Origin: Jeotgalibacillus sp. S-D1
GTDB lineage: Bacteria; Bacillota; Bacilli; Bacillales; Jeotgalibacillaceae
Assembly: GCF_004358665.1 (NCBI RefSeq)
Contig: NZ_SMZR01000002.1
Span: 682,001 to 746,000 of the forward strand
Direction of reading: 5' to 3'
DNA: 64,000 nucleotides
In this document: piece after piece, positions 16,656-25,779 of the stretch
How the letters are laid out: every line of letters starts with the position of its first letter
Position numbering within the stretch: the first letter of the stretch is position 1
The notes under the pieces: model-generated
Told to the model about the DNA's origin: nothing
The model's input: only the letters and a program-made list of their open reading frames with translations
The model's database searches: none
Position numbers and translations under genes: made by a program

Positions 16656-18300
16656 CCAGCCACACCTCTCCATCCCGATATGTCATTTGCTCAGGATAAC
16701 GCAAATCTTGTACTTCCTCTTGAATTTTTTTAGATGGCGGCTTAGTCGCTAAAGAGACAATAATATTTGTTAAGATCGCTGCGAAAGCTCCGAAAACACC
16801 CGCTCCCGTATCGATAATTCCCAAAATAGTAAATCCGCCGTATTTGGCAGCAAAAATGTAACCAAGCGTTACACTTAATCCTACTACAAGACCTGATATA
16901 ACCCCGGCTGCATTGGATCGTTTCCACCATACCCCAAGCAATAAAGCCGGGAAGAATGAACCTGAAGCCAAAGCAAATGCCCAGGCAACAATCTGGGTAA
17001 TCGCACCCGGAGGATTTAAGGCAATTACTCCTGCTGCTAATGAAGCAATTACAATTGACCAGCGCCCAACGGATAAACGTTTTTTATCTGTTGCGTTCGG
17101 ATTGATTGAACGGTAATAAATATCATGAGAAAGCGAAGCAGAAATGGCGATCATTAATCCTCCTGCTGTTGAAAGTGCAGCTGCCATTGCTCCTGCAGCC
17201 ATTAATCCGATTACAAAAACCCCCAGGTTCGCTATTTCCGGAGTGGCCATTACCACAATGTCATTGGCAATTTGAAGCTCTGTCCATTGCAATACCCCGT
17301 CTCCATTTGTATCAGCCACCTGAAGCATTCCAGTATCGATCCAGGAGTTTGTCCAGGCGGGAAGTGCATCAATAGGAGAATTGGCAACCTGAGTCATTAA
17401 AATAAACCGTGAAAAGGCAGCATAGGCAGGAGCAGACAAATAAAGCAGGCCGATAAAAAGAATTGCCCATGCTCCGCTCCAGCGAGCTGCTTTCATAGTG
17501 GAAACCGTATAAAACCGAACAATAACATGAGGCAGTCCTGCCGTTCCGGCCATCAGGGTAAACATCAGCGCTAAAAACTGCCACTTCGTTCCTTCGGTGA
17601 AGGGCACGATATACTCCGATATTCCCAATTCCTGATCAAGAACCCTCATTTCCTCCAGAACATTTCCGTAGGAGATCCAGGGAAGCGGATTACCTTGCAA
17701 TTGAAGGGACATAAAAATAACCGGAACCAGATAGGCTGTGATCAATACGATATACTGGGCTACCTGCGTCCAGGTGATTCCTTTCATCCCTCCAAGAGCA
17801 GCATAAAATGCGATTAACCCTGCTCCAATAATCGTCCCGATCCGATAGTCCACTTCCAGCAGACGGCCTATTACGACGCCTGAACCAGACATTTGCCCTA
17901 TGGAATAAGTGAAACTGATAATGATCGTAGCAAAAGCAGCTATCAACCTTGCAGCGTTGCTTCCATACCGGTCCCCTATAAATTCAGGAACTGTATATCG
18001 TCCGTATTTACGAAGCTGCGGAGCAAGAAGGAAAGTCAGCAAAAGATATCCTCCTGTCCACCCCATAATATAACCAAGGCCGTCATAGCCCATGATCATA
18101 ACCGTTCCTGCCATTCCAATGAATGAAGCCGCACTCATCCAGTCCGCTCCAATGGCCATACCATTATAAATAGGCGGCACACCGCGGCCAGCCACATAAA
18201 AGTCCGAAGTTTCCTTTGCTTGGTTGTAAATAGCAATTCCTATGTATAATCCAAATGTCGCTAAGATAAATGCCAGAGACACAATAAACTGTGTATCCAT
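16624..18300 (-). CDS. Sodium:solute symporter large subunit (VC_2705/ActP-like)
   Basis: 558 residues, SSS family, about 13 membrane segments. The best resemblance is to the subfamily that pairs with DUF4212 small subunits, with acetate or other short carboxylates as the likely substrate. A hydrophilic loop at residues 330-341 (D-T-N-G-D-G-V-L-Q-W-T-E) is a canonical EF-hand calcium loop, with acidic or polar residues at positions 1, 3, 5 and 12 and Gly at 6. It follows the DUF4212 gene by 48 nt. A cre site at the operon head suggests CcpA carbon control. Confidence 0.92.
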   Translation of the reverse strand: MDTQFIVSLAFILATFGLYIGIAIYNQAKETSDFYVAGRGVPPIYNGMAIGADWMSAASFIGMAGTVMIMGYDGLGYIMGWTGGYLLLTFLLAPQLRKYGRYTVPEFIGDRYGSNAARLIAAFATIIISFTYSIGQMSGSGVVIGRLLEVDYRIGTIIGAGLIAFYAALGGMKGITWTQVAQYIVLITAYLVPVIFMSLQLQGNPLPWISYGNVLEEMRVLDQELGISEYIVPFTEGTKWQFLALMFTLMAGTAGLPHVIVRFYTVSTMKAARWSGAWAILFIGLLYLSAPAYAAFSRFILMTQVANSPIDALPAWTNSWIDTGMLQVADTNGDGVLQWTELQIANDIVVMATPEIANLGVFVIGLMAAGAMAAALSTAGGLMIAISASLSHDIYYRSINPNATDKKRLSVGRWSIVIASLAAGVIALNPPGAITQIVAWAFALASGSFFPALLLGVWWKRSNAAGVISGLVVGLSVTLGYIFAAKYGGFTILGIIDTGAGVFGAFAAILTNIIVSLATKPPSKKIQEEVQDLRYPEQMTYRDGEVWLDDGEDVPPTK

Positions 18301-18348
18301 CGTATTCCCCCTTAGTCATGCGTACTTTTAATCTCTATTCCTTATATT

Positions 18349-18651
18349 CTAGTGATCGATCGTTTTGCCCGAACCAATGGATTCATTGCGCGCATCGTCA
18401 ATTCCGTATTTTTTATCAATCCGGTCGCTTACGATGGCATTAACAAAAAGCAGGATAATAAATGTCAGCACTGCCCCCTGCGCGCCCATATAATAGTGAA
18501 GAGGAAATCCATTAAACGTAAAGTCCGAGAGAGGTTCAGCAAACAAAACAACACCAAACGATACGGCAAAACCAATGATCAGATAAATAATAATTAACGT
18601 TGTCCTGGTGCGAAAATAGGAATCAGCTACTTTTTTATCAATCTTCTTCAT
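18349..18651 (-). CDS. DUF4212 small subunit of the sodium:solute symporter
   Basis: A 100-residue membrane protein with two transmembrane helices. YFRTRTTLIIIYLIIGFAVS, the NGFPLHYYMGAQG turn and the closing DRIDKKYGID match the DUF4212 family, which is always paired with VC_2705-type symporters. GGGGAG lies eight bases before the ATG. It sits between a short membrane protein and the large subunit in one transcript. Confidence 0.92.
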   Translation of the reverse strand: MKKIDKKVADSYFRTRTTLIIIYLIIGFAVSFGVVLFAEPLSDFTFNGFPLHYYMGAQGAVLTFIILLFVNAIVSDRIDKKYGIDDARNESIGSGKTIDH

Positions 18652-18673
18652 TTCCTTTTCTCCCCTTTCCCTG

Positions 18674-18856
18674 CTAGCCTTTTAAGTCAAAAATAAATGT
18701 TATTGTATCCCATAATGGCAGCGGCACTTTTATAATCTCGATCAGCATGAATACCGCAATGGCGAGCAACGGAAGTGCAAACAGCCTCTTTCGCTGCAGC
18801 TTCAATCCCAGAAACACGGAAAAAATGGTAATAAACACAAAAATCCATACCAGCAA
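18674..18856 (-). CDS. Small membrane protein at head of symporter operon (about 60 aa)
   Basis: Two predicted membrane helices (LVWIFVFITIFSVFLGLKL and LFALPLLAIAVFMLIEII) joined by a basic turn QRKR, which places the turn in the cytoplasm. The frame opens at a TTG at 18877, but the GGAGGAAGGAGG there is clearly the ribosome-binding site, so translation should start at TTG 18856, seven bases after AGGAGG. It is the first gene of the operon, 22 nt before the DUF4212 gene. I do not recognise a family; it could be a third symporter component. Confidence 0.7.
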   Translation of the reverse strand: MLVWIFVFITIFSVFLGLKLQRKRLFALPLLAIAVFMLIEIIKVPLPLWDTITFIFDLKG

Positions 18857-18878
18857 GTCTCTTCCTCCTTCCTCCAAT

Positions 18879-18892
18879 TGAAAGCGTTATCA
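18879..18892. promoter_or_regulatory. cre site for CcpA upstream of symporter operon
   Basis: TGAAAGCGTTATCA matches the consensus TGWAANCGNTNWCA at every position. It lies between a possible minus-strand promoter (TTTTCA...TATGAT, 17-nt spacing, overlapping the cre) and the first start codon, a position expected to repress the operon when preferred sugars are present. Confidence 0.82.
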
Positions 18893-19320
18893 TAAATAAT
18901 CAATAAAAGAATGAAAATTCGATCTTTTTCTATTATTTCTTTAACTATACAATACTGTCAAGGAATTCACATATCGAAATGGGGCTGTTTTTTCTTTCAA
19001 TCAAGACAAAAATTCTCTGCATCAGCTTGCAGTGGACAGGCATATTTTTCATTAGAATCTCTTCAATTCAACGTTTAACCTCAGTTCAGGTACTGAAAAA
19101 ATTTCATCGATTAAAATAACTTATCCAACTGCCAACTCCTGATTTATTTTTTACAAATGTATAATTATTAATTATTTTCTATTTAAATGTCGTTTCTTCG
19201 TCACCACCTCGCCTTTATTTCCCCAAATACAGTAATTACAAGTAATATAACAGGACCGGTAATTTGCCATCCCTTCTCCATCTGGATGATTCACCCATCC
19301 CAAACACCCCTCATATAGTA
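18893..19320. other. Intergenic region, no gene seen
   Basis: About 430 AT-rich bases between the divergent symporter operon and the DUF2642 gene. They must hold both promoters. A TTGACA on the minus strand near 18957 is a possible additional -35. I see no frame with a ribosome-binding site, no strong hairpin and no repeat. Confidence 0.6.
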
Positions 19321-19349
19321 AAGTAATTGCTAATAAGGGGTGTGTGTTT

Positions 19350-19571
19350 ATGAATGGTCAACAACAGCCAGTTCAGTTAACAAGTGTATATGATCCATAT
19401 GTTTATCAAACATTGACTTCTGTTATCGGGAAAAACATTGTGGTACAAACAACCCGCAACTCGCTTCAGGGTACTCTTGCAAACGTGCTGCCTGATCATA
19501 TTGTCGTCGAAATCAATCAGACACCTTTCTTTATAAGAACGCAGGAAATTATCTGGGTCTCCCCTTCTTAA
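19350..19571 (+). CDS. DUF2642 family protein (YuzF/CotS-neighbour type)
   Basis: A 73-residue protein whose centre, SVIGKNIVVQTTRNSLQGTLANVLPDHIVVE, matches the DUF2642 pattern: a small Sm-like beta fold common in spore-forming Bacillales. ATG 19350 is preferred because AAGGGGTG lies about nine bases upstream; the in-frame GTG at 19344 is too close. Some relatives are linked to the spore coat. It lies directly upstream of the Mn-catalase gene, which has coat-associated homologues. Confidence 0.8.
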   Translation: MNGQQQPVQLTSVYDPYVYQTLTSVIGKNIVVQTTRNSLQGTLANVLPDHIVVEINQTPFFIRTQEIIWVSPS

Positions 19572-19643
19572 AAAAATCCTCCCTCATATCCACTGCTATG
19601 GAAACATACACATAGCAGGAGGACTATGCAGAGGGGGAATTTT

Positions 19644-20534
19644 ATGTTTAAGCGTGTCAACAGGCTGGCTATTGAGCTGCCTATTCCAGAATATGGTGAT
19701 GCGAATGCCGCAGCTGCAGTTCAGGAGCTTTTAGGCGGAAAATTCGGTGAGATGTCCACTCTCAATAACTATATGTACCAGTCATTTAATTTTCGGCAAA
19801 AAGGAAAACTAAAACCTTTTTATGATCTGGTGGCAAGTATAACAGCTGAGGAATTCGGTCACGTTGAGCTTGTCAGTAATACCATAAATATATTGCAAAG
19901 AGGGACCTCCTTTACTGCTGAACCCGATCTTACCCCGCTTCAAAACGGCAAAGATGTAAGGAATACATATTCCTTAATCGCCACAGCTCAAACCTCGCTT
20001 GCCGGTGATTCAATGGGGAATCCATGGAGAGGGGATTATGTATTCTCGAGCGGAAATTTAGTGCTGGATCTTCTTCATAACTTCTTTCTTGAAGTTGGCG
20101 CCAGAACACACAAAATGCGTGTTTATGAAATGACGGACCATCCTACAGCGCGTGAAATGATCGGCTATTTACTTGTCCGGGGAGGCGTTCATATCCTTGC
20201 CTATGCCAAGGCGCTGGAAATCGCGACTGGTGTTGATATGACAAAAATGCTGCCAATTCCAAGCCTTGACAACCGCGTCTTTGATCATGCGAGAAAGTAT
20301 GAAGACCAGGGAGTGGGCAACGTCCTGTTTACTTGGAGTGACGGGGACTATAAAGATATTAATCAAATCTGGAAAGGAACCAACCCAAGCAACGGACAGC
20401 AGCTTATTGTTAAGGAAGGTATTCCGGAAGGAGCTCCGGTTCCTGATCTGTCTGATCTTCCTGAAGAGTTTGCGCCTGGAATTGGCAGAGATGAATTTGA
20501 ACAAATTTCAAAAAGACTGCTGGCTAACATGTAG
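19644..20534 (+). CDS. Manganese catalase (YdbD/CotJC family)
   Basis: 296 residues, four-helix di-manganese fold. Metal ligands can be placed: Glu37 (GEMSTLNNY), Glu70 and His73 (TAEEFGHVE), Glu150 (FFLEVGARTH) and His183 (GGVHILAYAKA). It decomposes hydrogen peroxide without heme. ATG 19644 is preferred over an in-frame ATG at 19626, since GAGGGGG sits at the right distance and the earlier ATG has its AGGAGGA too close. Relatives are stress-induced or spore-associated in Bacillus. Confidence 0.92.
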   Translation: MFKRVNRLAIELPIPEYGDANAAAAVQELLGGKFGEMSTLNNYMYQSFNFRQKGKLKPFYDLVASITAEEFGHVELVSNTINILQRGTSFTAEPDLTPLQNGKDVRNTYSLIATAQTSLAGDSMGNPWRGDYVFSSGNLVLDLLHNFFLEVGARTHKMRVYEMTDHPTAREMIGYLLVRGGVHILAYAKALEIATGVDMTKMLPIPSLDNRVFDHARKYEDQGVGNVLFTWSDGDYKDINQIWKGTNPSNGQQLIVKEGIPEGAPVPDLSDLPEEFAPGIGRDEFEQISKRLLANM

Positions 20535-20600
20535 TCATCAACCTTCTCCTATTAACTGTGTTATGATTAAACAAACGTTTAATAGAGAGTAGGTTAACGC

Positions 20601-20795
20601 ATGACGGGCCAGCAGCGAAGTGCTATCCGACCGGGGATAGAAGTTGATATTGTGTTAAAGCAGGATCAGCGATCAGGAAAATTAACAAGAGGAATCGTAA
20701 AAGATTTGCTTACGAAATCACCCAATCACCCTCACGGCATTAAGGTCCGATTGGAAGACGGCCAGGTTGGACGGGTAAAAAATATTATTAACTAA
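20601..20795 (+). CDS. ywbE: YwbE family protein
   Basis: A 64-residue protein: an N-terminal basic segment, then GIEVDIVLKQDQRSGKLTRG and HGIKVRLEDGQVGRVKNI, the signature of the YwbE (DUF2196) family. The beta-rich fold with many basic residues suggests RNA or DNA binding, but no function is established. It faces the helicase gene convergently over a shared terminator. In B. subtilis ywbE is next to ywbD, the methyltransferase family found at 23186 here. Confidence 0.9.
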   Translation: MTGQQRSAIRPGIEVDIVLKQDQRSGKLTRGIVKDLLTKSPNHPHGIKVRLEDGQVGRVKNIIN

Positions 20796-20833
20796 AAAGC
20801 ATCCAGACCCTTCACGGGTTCTGGATGCTTTTT
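20795..20833. terminator. Bidirectional terminator between ywbE and helicase genes
   Basis: AAAAAGCATCCAGA(A)CCC pairs with GGGTTCTGGATGCTTTTTT around the loop TTCAC. The + strand side ends in T6. The minus-strand copy overlaps the last codons of the helicase gene, whose stop is at 20812. Confidence 0.9.
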
Positions 20834-23094
20834 TGTCCTCTCCATTCCTCCGGCAGGAGCTGCTGGTACAGACTGGTTTGAAAACGGTCGTCGATCAGCA
20901 GCAGAATTCCATGATCGGTTTCAGTTCTGATCAAACGTCCCCCTGCCTGAAGCACTTTGTTGATTCCAGGGTACACATAGGCGTAATGGTAGCCATTATG
21001 TCCCTGCTGCTGAAAATATTTTTTCATTTGATCCCGTTCCGGATTCAGCTGCGGAAGCCCCACTCCGACCACAGCTACCCCGGACAGCTGATTTCCCGGC
21101 AGATCAATTCCTTCAGAAAAGACGCCTCCCATCACAGCAAACGCTACTATATTTCTTTGCTCATGTTTGAAAGAGTGCAAAAACGCCTCCCTCTCCTCCT
21201 CACTCATGTTGATGGATTGAATAAGCAGTTCATAACGGCCGGGTTCCACCTGCAGCTGAAATTCTGCTACAGCTGATTGCATATAGCGATAAGACGGGAA
21301 GAAAACAATAAAGTTCCCCTCAGCATCTTCAACCCCCTGTTTTATAGCACGCACAATCTCTTTGATGGTGTGATTCCGATCGCGGTATTTCGTAGAAATA
21401 GGATAGATTCTCACATCTATTTGCTCTTTATTGAAAGGAGAGGGGATGGCAACTCCATAATCAGTTGATTCACCACCCAGCATCTTACGCACATATTGAA
21501 CAGGAGCCAGGGTGGCTGAAAAGAAAACACTTGCCCGGTAGGACTTGGTTGACTCTTTAATAAACAGCGACGGATCCATACAAATTACTTTAACGATCAC
21601 ATCACTGCTTCTCTTTTCTACTAAAACGTAAAACCGTTCGTCCATGGATTCAATTACATGAAGCATTCTTTGGGCTGCAAAATATAAATCAATGATAATT
21701 TCATCCGCAGCACCGTTCTTTACTTGCTCCTCAGCCTGTTCATAAAAGTGAAGCAGTGAGTCTTTCCATTCAGCAGGTATTTCCTCCAGCATGGCATATT
21801 GATGTTCTCCACACTTCTTTTTGATGTCTAAAAAGGCGCGATTTACATTTTTTGCAGCTTTTTTTAATAGCGGAGCCGTGTCTGACTTGCTTAATGCAAG
21901 AAAGGGAGCTTTTTGAATCGCTGCTGAGTACATATCCCTCGCGCGGTCAACTAAATTATGCGCTTCATCCACCAGAAGAACTGTGGAGCGTTTCTGCTCT
22001 CCAGCCAGCCGTTTTCTTGCTACTCTCGGATTAAAAACATAATTATAATCACCGATCATGGCATCGGTCAGATACGAGAGATCCATTGAATATTCAAATG
22101 GACATACCCGATGCTTTTTGGCGTATTGTTCAATAACCGGTCTGGTCATTTGCTGTTCATTTTCCATGATGTCCATAATCGCAGCATTAATCCGGTCATA
22201 ATGCCCATCTGCAAATTCGCAGTATTCCTTTTGGCAGATTGTTTTTTCCTGAAAACATATTTTATCCTTCGCTGTTAATGTAACAGAGGACATATTCAGT
22301 CCATGGTCTGCCATCAGAGAAAATGCTTCTTCAGCAGTGGTGCGGGTTATGGTTTTAGCGGTGGAATAAATTAGTTGGCTGGCTTTTGCTTCACCCAGCG
22401 ATTTTACCGCGGGAAACAAGGCCGAAATCGTTTTGCCTATTCCGGTCGGAGCCTGCGCAAAAAGCTTTCCTTTTTCGTTGATGGTTTGATATACTGCTCC
22501 GGCAAATTTCCGCTGGCCCTGCCGGAATTCTGCATGAGGGAACGTCAGCGATTGTATGGATTCGTTGCGTTTCACAATCAGGTTTTTAATCAGCATAGCA
22601 AAAGGTGCATACATGCGGATCATCTCTTCTATCTGACTGCGCAAGGATTCAGCCGTATAGGTCTGGATAAAACGCTGCTCTTCTTTCGTAATAGTCTGGA
22701 CATAGGTCATTTGAATATCTATTTTTTCCAGCCCTTCTTTTTCGCAGACAATCCATGCGTAAACAGCTGCCTGAGCCAGATGAACAGGTGATGGCGCGTC
22801 AATATCCTGTAAAGAGCGTGAAGTGGATTTAATTTCATCTATGATGATTTGATCCTGTTTCCTTAAAAGTCCATCGCATCTTCCTTCAAGGTGAAAATGA
22901 TTTCCATCTACTTCAATCTTCCTTTCCAGGAATACCTCCTTTTCATCCCCTTCTGCATAATTTTTTTGTACAGCCTGATGAATTCTTGTCCCTTCTAAAA
23001 GAGCGGTTGAACTTCCTATTCTTGCATCGATACTGCCGCTTCGATGAACGTATTCGGCAAGCCGTCTAGCCGAAATGCTGATTATGTCCGTCAT
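20812..23094 (-). CDS. PD-(D/E)XK nuclease / XPD-type (DinG-like) DNA helicase fusion
   Basis: About 760 residues. Residues 1-160 look like a Cas4/RecB-type nuclease: GTRIHQAVQ, GRCDGLLRK and IIDEIKST give the usual D and ExK residues. The rest is a superfamily 2 Rad3/XPD helicase: Walker A APTGIGKT, VDEAHNL (DEAH box), and an iron-sulfur cysteine set (C..KTIC..EYC..RVC) between them. The late motif is QAGGRLIRTETDHG. It probably unwinds and nicks damaged DNA or R-loops. ATG 23094 has AAGGA nine bases upstream; an earlier in-frame start would add about 23 residues without a good site. Confidence 0.92.
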   Translation of the reverse strand: MTDIISISARRLAEYVHRSGSIDARIGSSTALLEGTRIHQAVQKNYAEGDEKEVFLERKIEVDGNHFHLEGRCDGLLRKQDQIIIDEIKSTSRSLQDIDAPSPVHLAQAAVYAWIVCEKEGLEKIDIQMTYVQTITKEEQRFIQTYTAESLRSQIEEMIRMYAPFAMLIKNLIVKRNESIQSLTFPHAEFRQGQRKFAGAVYQTINEKGKLFAQAPTGIGKTISALFPAVKSLGEAKASQLIYSTAKTITRTTAEEAFSLMADHGLNMSSVTLTAKDKICFQEKTICQKEYCEFADGHYDRINAAIMDIMENEQQMTRPVIEQYAKKHRVCPFEYSMDLSYLTDAMIGDYNYVFNPRVARKRLAGEQKRSTVLLVDEAHNLVDRARDMYSAAIQKAPFLALSKSDTAPLLKKAAKNVNRAFLDIKKKCGEHQYAMLEEIPAEWKDSLLHFYEQAEEQVKNGAADEIIIDLYFAAQRMLHVIESMDERFYVLVEKRSSDVIVKVICMDPSLFIKESTKSYRASVFFSATLAPVQYVRKMLGGESTDYGVAIPSPFNKEQIDVRIYPISTKYRDRNHTIKEIVRAIKQGVEDAEGNFIVFFPSYRYMQSAVAEFQLQVEPGRYELLIQSINMSEEEREAFLHSFKHEQRNIVAFAVMGGVFSEGIDLPGNQLSGVAVVGVGLPQLNPERDQMKKYFQQQGHNGYHYAYVYPGINKVLQAGGRLIRTETDHGILLLIDDRFQTSLYQQLLPEEWRGQKSIQNP

Positions 23095-23185
23095 GGCACC
23101 ACGTCCTTGTTTTGTTCTGATTGGTTTTAGTGTACCTTTTTCGGGGTCAAAAAAGCCACTCACTTCTTTCGTGAGCGGCTTAAGG

Positions 23186-24370
23186 CTACTTTCTTTTCAC
23201 AAATAACACTTTTAGGTAATCCCCTTCAGGAAAAGAAGGTGATACATTAAAATCTTCAGGTAATGAATACGTTTCTAAAATTTCATATTTTAATCCTTTT
23301 TCTTTAAATGCTTCATCAATAAAGCGCTGGAACTTTTTCATGGTCAGAGAAGCAGCATTCGTTGATGCCACAATAACTCCCTTGTCTTCTGTAATATCAA
23401 TTGCCTGCTTCATCAAATTCTTATAATCCTTTGCCGCACTGAACGTATGTTTTTTGGAACGCGCAAAGCTTGGCGGATCCATCACGACGAGGTCAAATTT
23501 GATGTCATTTTTAACGGCATAATTAAAATAGCGAAACACATCCCGAACCAGGATATCCTGTGCCTCATAATCAATGCCATTCATACTGAATTGCTCGATT
23601 GTTTTCGCTACACTTCGGTTTGCCAGGTCCACGCTTGTCGTTTTAACAGCGCCGCCCAGTGAAGCAAAAACAGAAAAAGCCCCTGTATAAGAAAATGTAT
23701 TAAGAACATTTTTCCCCTCTGCATAACGATCGCGAATTGCCCGTCTTACATCCCTTTGATCAAGAAAAACGCCAACCATCGCCCCATCATTTAAATGAAT
23801 GGCAAAATGCGCCCCGTTTTCTTTCACAATCAGTGGGAAAGATGGCCTCTCCCCTCGGACAAAATCATCATCTGCCACATACTGACCTTTCGTATCAAAA
23901 CGCTTTTTCTCATAGATACTTTTGTACGAAACCAGCTCTTCAAAAGCATCCAGGATTTCTTCACGCAATAAATAAATACCTTCACTGTACCAGGTGAATA
24001 AATAATGGCCGTCAAAATAGTCGATTGTTAATCCGCCAATTCCGTCACCTTCCCCATTAAACAGGCGAAAAGCAGTGGTATCATTTTTGCCAAACCACTT
24101 TTTACGGCGCCCGATAGCAGCACGCAAACGGTTAACAAAAATACGGTGGTCAACTTCCTCTTCCGGGTCCCATGTGATCAGCCAGCCGACCCCTTTATTT
24201 TGTTTACCCTGGTACCCTTTTGCGATAAATTGGTTTCGCTCATCTACAGCAGTAATGATGTCCCCTTCGTTCCCAAGCTGGTCCTGGTGCTCCAGCATTT
24301 CCAAAGTCAGCAGTGGAAATCCATTTTTCACTTTATCTGAAAACTTCTTCTTGATTTTAATCGTATTCAT
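23186..24370 (-). CDS. ywbD: Class I SAM-dependent RNA methyltransferase (RlmI/YwbD-like)
   Basis: About 394 residues. A PUA-like N-terminus (about 1-85) is followed by an EEHEE domain and a Rossmann methyltransferase. Motif I is VLNTFSYTGAFSVFASLGG, the catalytic-loop motif DPPSFARSKK matches RlmI-type 23S rRNA cytosine-5 methyltransferases, and GDYLKVLFVKR closes the protein. ATG 24370 follows GAGGAG by ten bases. It lies near ywbE, as in B. subtilis. Confidence 0.9.
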   Translation of the reverse strand: MNTIKIKKKFSDKVKNGFPLLTLEMLEHQDQLGNEGDIITAVDERNQFIAKGYQGKQNKGVGWLITWDPEEEVDHRIFVNRLRAAIGRRKKWFGKNDTTAFRLFNGEGDGIGGLTIDYFDGHYLFTWYSEGIYLLREEILDAFEELVSYKSIYEKKRFDTKGQYVADDDFVRGERPSFPLIVKENGAHFAIHLNDGAMVGVFLDQRDVRRAIRDRYAEGKNVLNTFSYTGAFSVFASLGGAVKTTSVDLANRSVAKTIEQFSMNGIDYEAQDILVRDVFRYFNYAVKNDIKFDLVVMDPPSFARSKKHTFSAAKDYKNLMKQAIDITEDKGVIVASTNAASLTMKKFQRFIDEAFKEKGLKYEILETYSLPEDFNVSPSFPEGDYLKVLFVKRK

Positions 24371-24483
24371 GTATGGTTCTCTCCTCAGTTGCATTGAATG
24401 ATCTTTCAGACACAGATCTTTTGCAATATCCTCATCATAACTGAGCAGGCAGGGTCACACAAATATTCTTTCACAAATCGAAG

Positions 24484-25299
24484 TCAATTATGATTGTTTT
24501 CATAAAAATTAGCGAGCTCGATAATCATGGCACCCATCCGTTCATTTTCAGGAGCAATGAATCGTTCAATCCCTTCTTCTCGCAGGGCTTCAGCTGTGAC
24601 CTTTCCAACCGCTACTGCCAAAGCATTTTCTTTAAATGCGTTCAGTATGTCTTTGTCACAGCCTTTATTTCTTGCATAATCAAACAGGGAACGGACCTGA
24701 GTCTGGGTTGTAAAGCATACAGCGTCCACTTTTTCCTCTGCAAGTTCTTCACAAAGCCTTGCCACCGCTTCTTCCTCAGGTGGAATATGCAGGTATGGAA
24801 GAATGGTTTCAACAATCGCTCCTTTACTTTTAAGAAATGCAATGAGTCGGGGAGCAGATTCCCCATGCAGCTGCACCATCACACGCTTATGGGATAAATC
24901 CACCTCTTCAAGCGATTGCACCAGCCCCTGTGTGGTACCATCATGATCTACTGCTACAGGCTTGATGTCCAGACGCTTAAGTGCGTTGGATGTCTTATAT
25001 CCTCTTGAAGCCACCTGTGTTTCCTTGAGCCTATGTAAAAATAATTCCTTAATTTCAAGCTTATCTGCAATACTGATCAGGGTGTCGATCCCGATTCCAG
25101 TGGTGAAAATAAGCAAATCTGCTCCTTCATTAACCAGCTTCTGCAGGGACGGCTCAACTTCTTTTTCAGCTAAAAAAACCGTTCCCTGAAGCGGTCTGCT
25201 TACCGGGATTCCTCCTTGCTTTTTGATTATGGTGCTTATTTCTTCTATTTTTCGGGATCCTCCAATCACGACCCTTTTACCATCCAGTCCTTTACCCAA
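24484..25299 (-). CDS. Uroporphyrinogen-III synthase family protein
   Basis: A 271-residue two-lobed protein: GKRVVIGGSRKIEEIS, LIFTTGIGIDTLI and, in the second lobe, VDAVCFTTQTQVRSLF and ALAVAVGKVTAEALREEGI match the HemD fold. HemD closes the tetrapyrrole ring with inversion of ring D. There are no other heme genes nearby, so this may be a second copy or a regulator-like paralogue rather than the hem-operon enzyme. Start is TTG with GAGGG six bases upstream. Confidence 0.82.
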   Translation of the reverse strand: MGKGLDGKRVVIGGSRKIEEISTIIKKQGGIPVSRPLQGTVFLAEKEVEPSLQKLVNEGADLLIFTTGIGIDTLISIADKLEIKELFLHRLKETQVASRGYKTSNALKRLDIKPVAVDHDGTTQGLVQSLEEVDLSHKRVMVQLHGESAPRLIAFLKSKGAIVETILPYLHIPPEEEAVARLCEELAEEKVDAVCFTTQTQVRSLFDYARNKGCDKDILNAFKENALAVAVGKVTAEALREEGIERFIAPENERMGAMIIELANFYENNHN

Positions 25300-25338
25300 T
25301 TGAATCCCTCATTTCTTTTAATTAGTTGCTCGCGCCTT

Positions 25339-25779
25339 TTATTGTTCTTTTTCAATAAACTCTTTTAATTTCTGTAAATGAAACAACTCTTCCTTTGAAA
25401 TCATCCGGACGATCATTCCTTTAAATAAACTCCTGCCAAATCCAGAGGTTCGGACAATACCGTCAAATGTAACAAATGTGCCTTCCTGCTGAGGTTTAAA
25501 AGTGTACCTGAACGTAATGCCTACACCGTTTTGTTCACTTGCAACAGCGTACGATTTGTTCGGAACATATTCAATCACTTCAAGTGTTGATTGAACTCTT
25601 CTGCCTCCAAGGTTCCGAATTTCGGTATACTTTGTTCCCTCACCAACCGGCCCTTCAGTCATTTTGGTTATTTGCTCGACTTTATCCATTATCTCGGGAG
25701 AACGTTCCATATGCGTCGTCAGTTGAAATACCGTTTCAACCGGACGATCGATTACCATTGTCTGATTAAGTGCACCCAT
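25339..25779 (-). CDS. SRPBCC (START-like) protein
   Basis: A 146-residue single-domain protein beginning MGALNQTMVIDRPVETVFQL, the standard first strand of the polyketide cyclase/START-like hydrophobic-pocket fold, with LGGRRVQSTLEVIEY and TFRYTFKPQQEGTFV as later strands. It likely binds a small hydrophobic ligand; the ligand is unknown. It lies 40 nt after the HemD-like stop in transcription order (upstream of it) and could be cotranscribed. Confidence 0.85.
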   Translation of the reverse strand: MGALNQTMVIDRPVETVFQLTTHMERSPEIMDKVEQITKMTEGPVGEGTKYTEIRNLGGRRVQSTLEVIEYVPNKSYAVASEQNGVGITFRYTFKPQQEGTFVTFDGIVRTSGFGRSLFKGMIVRMISKEELFHLQKLKEFIEKEQ

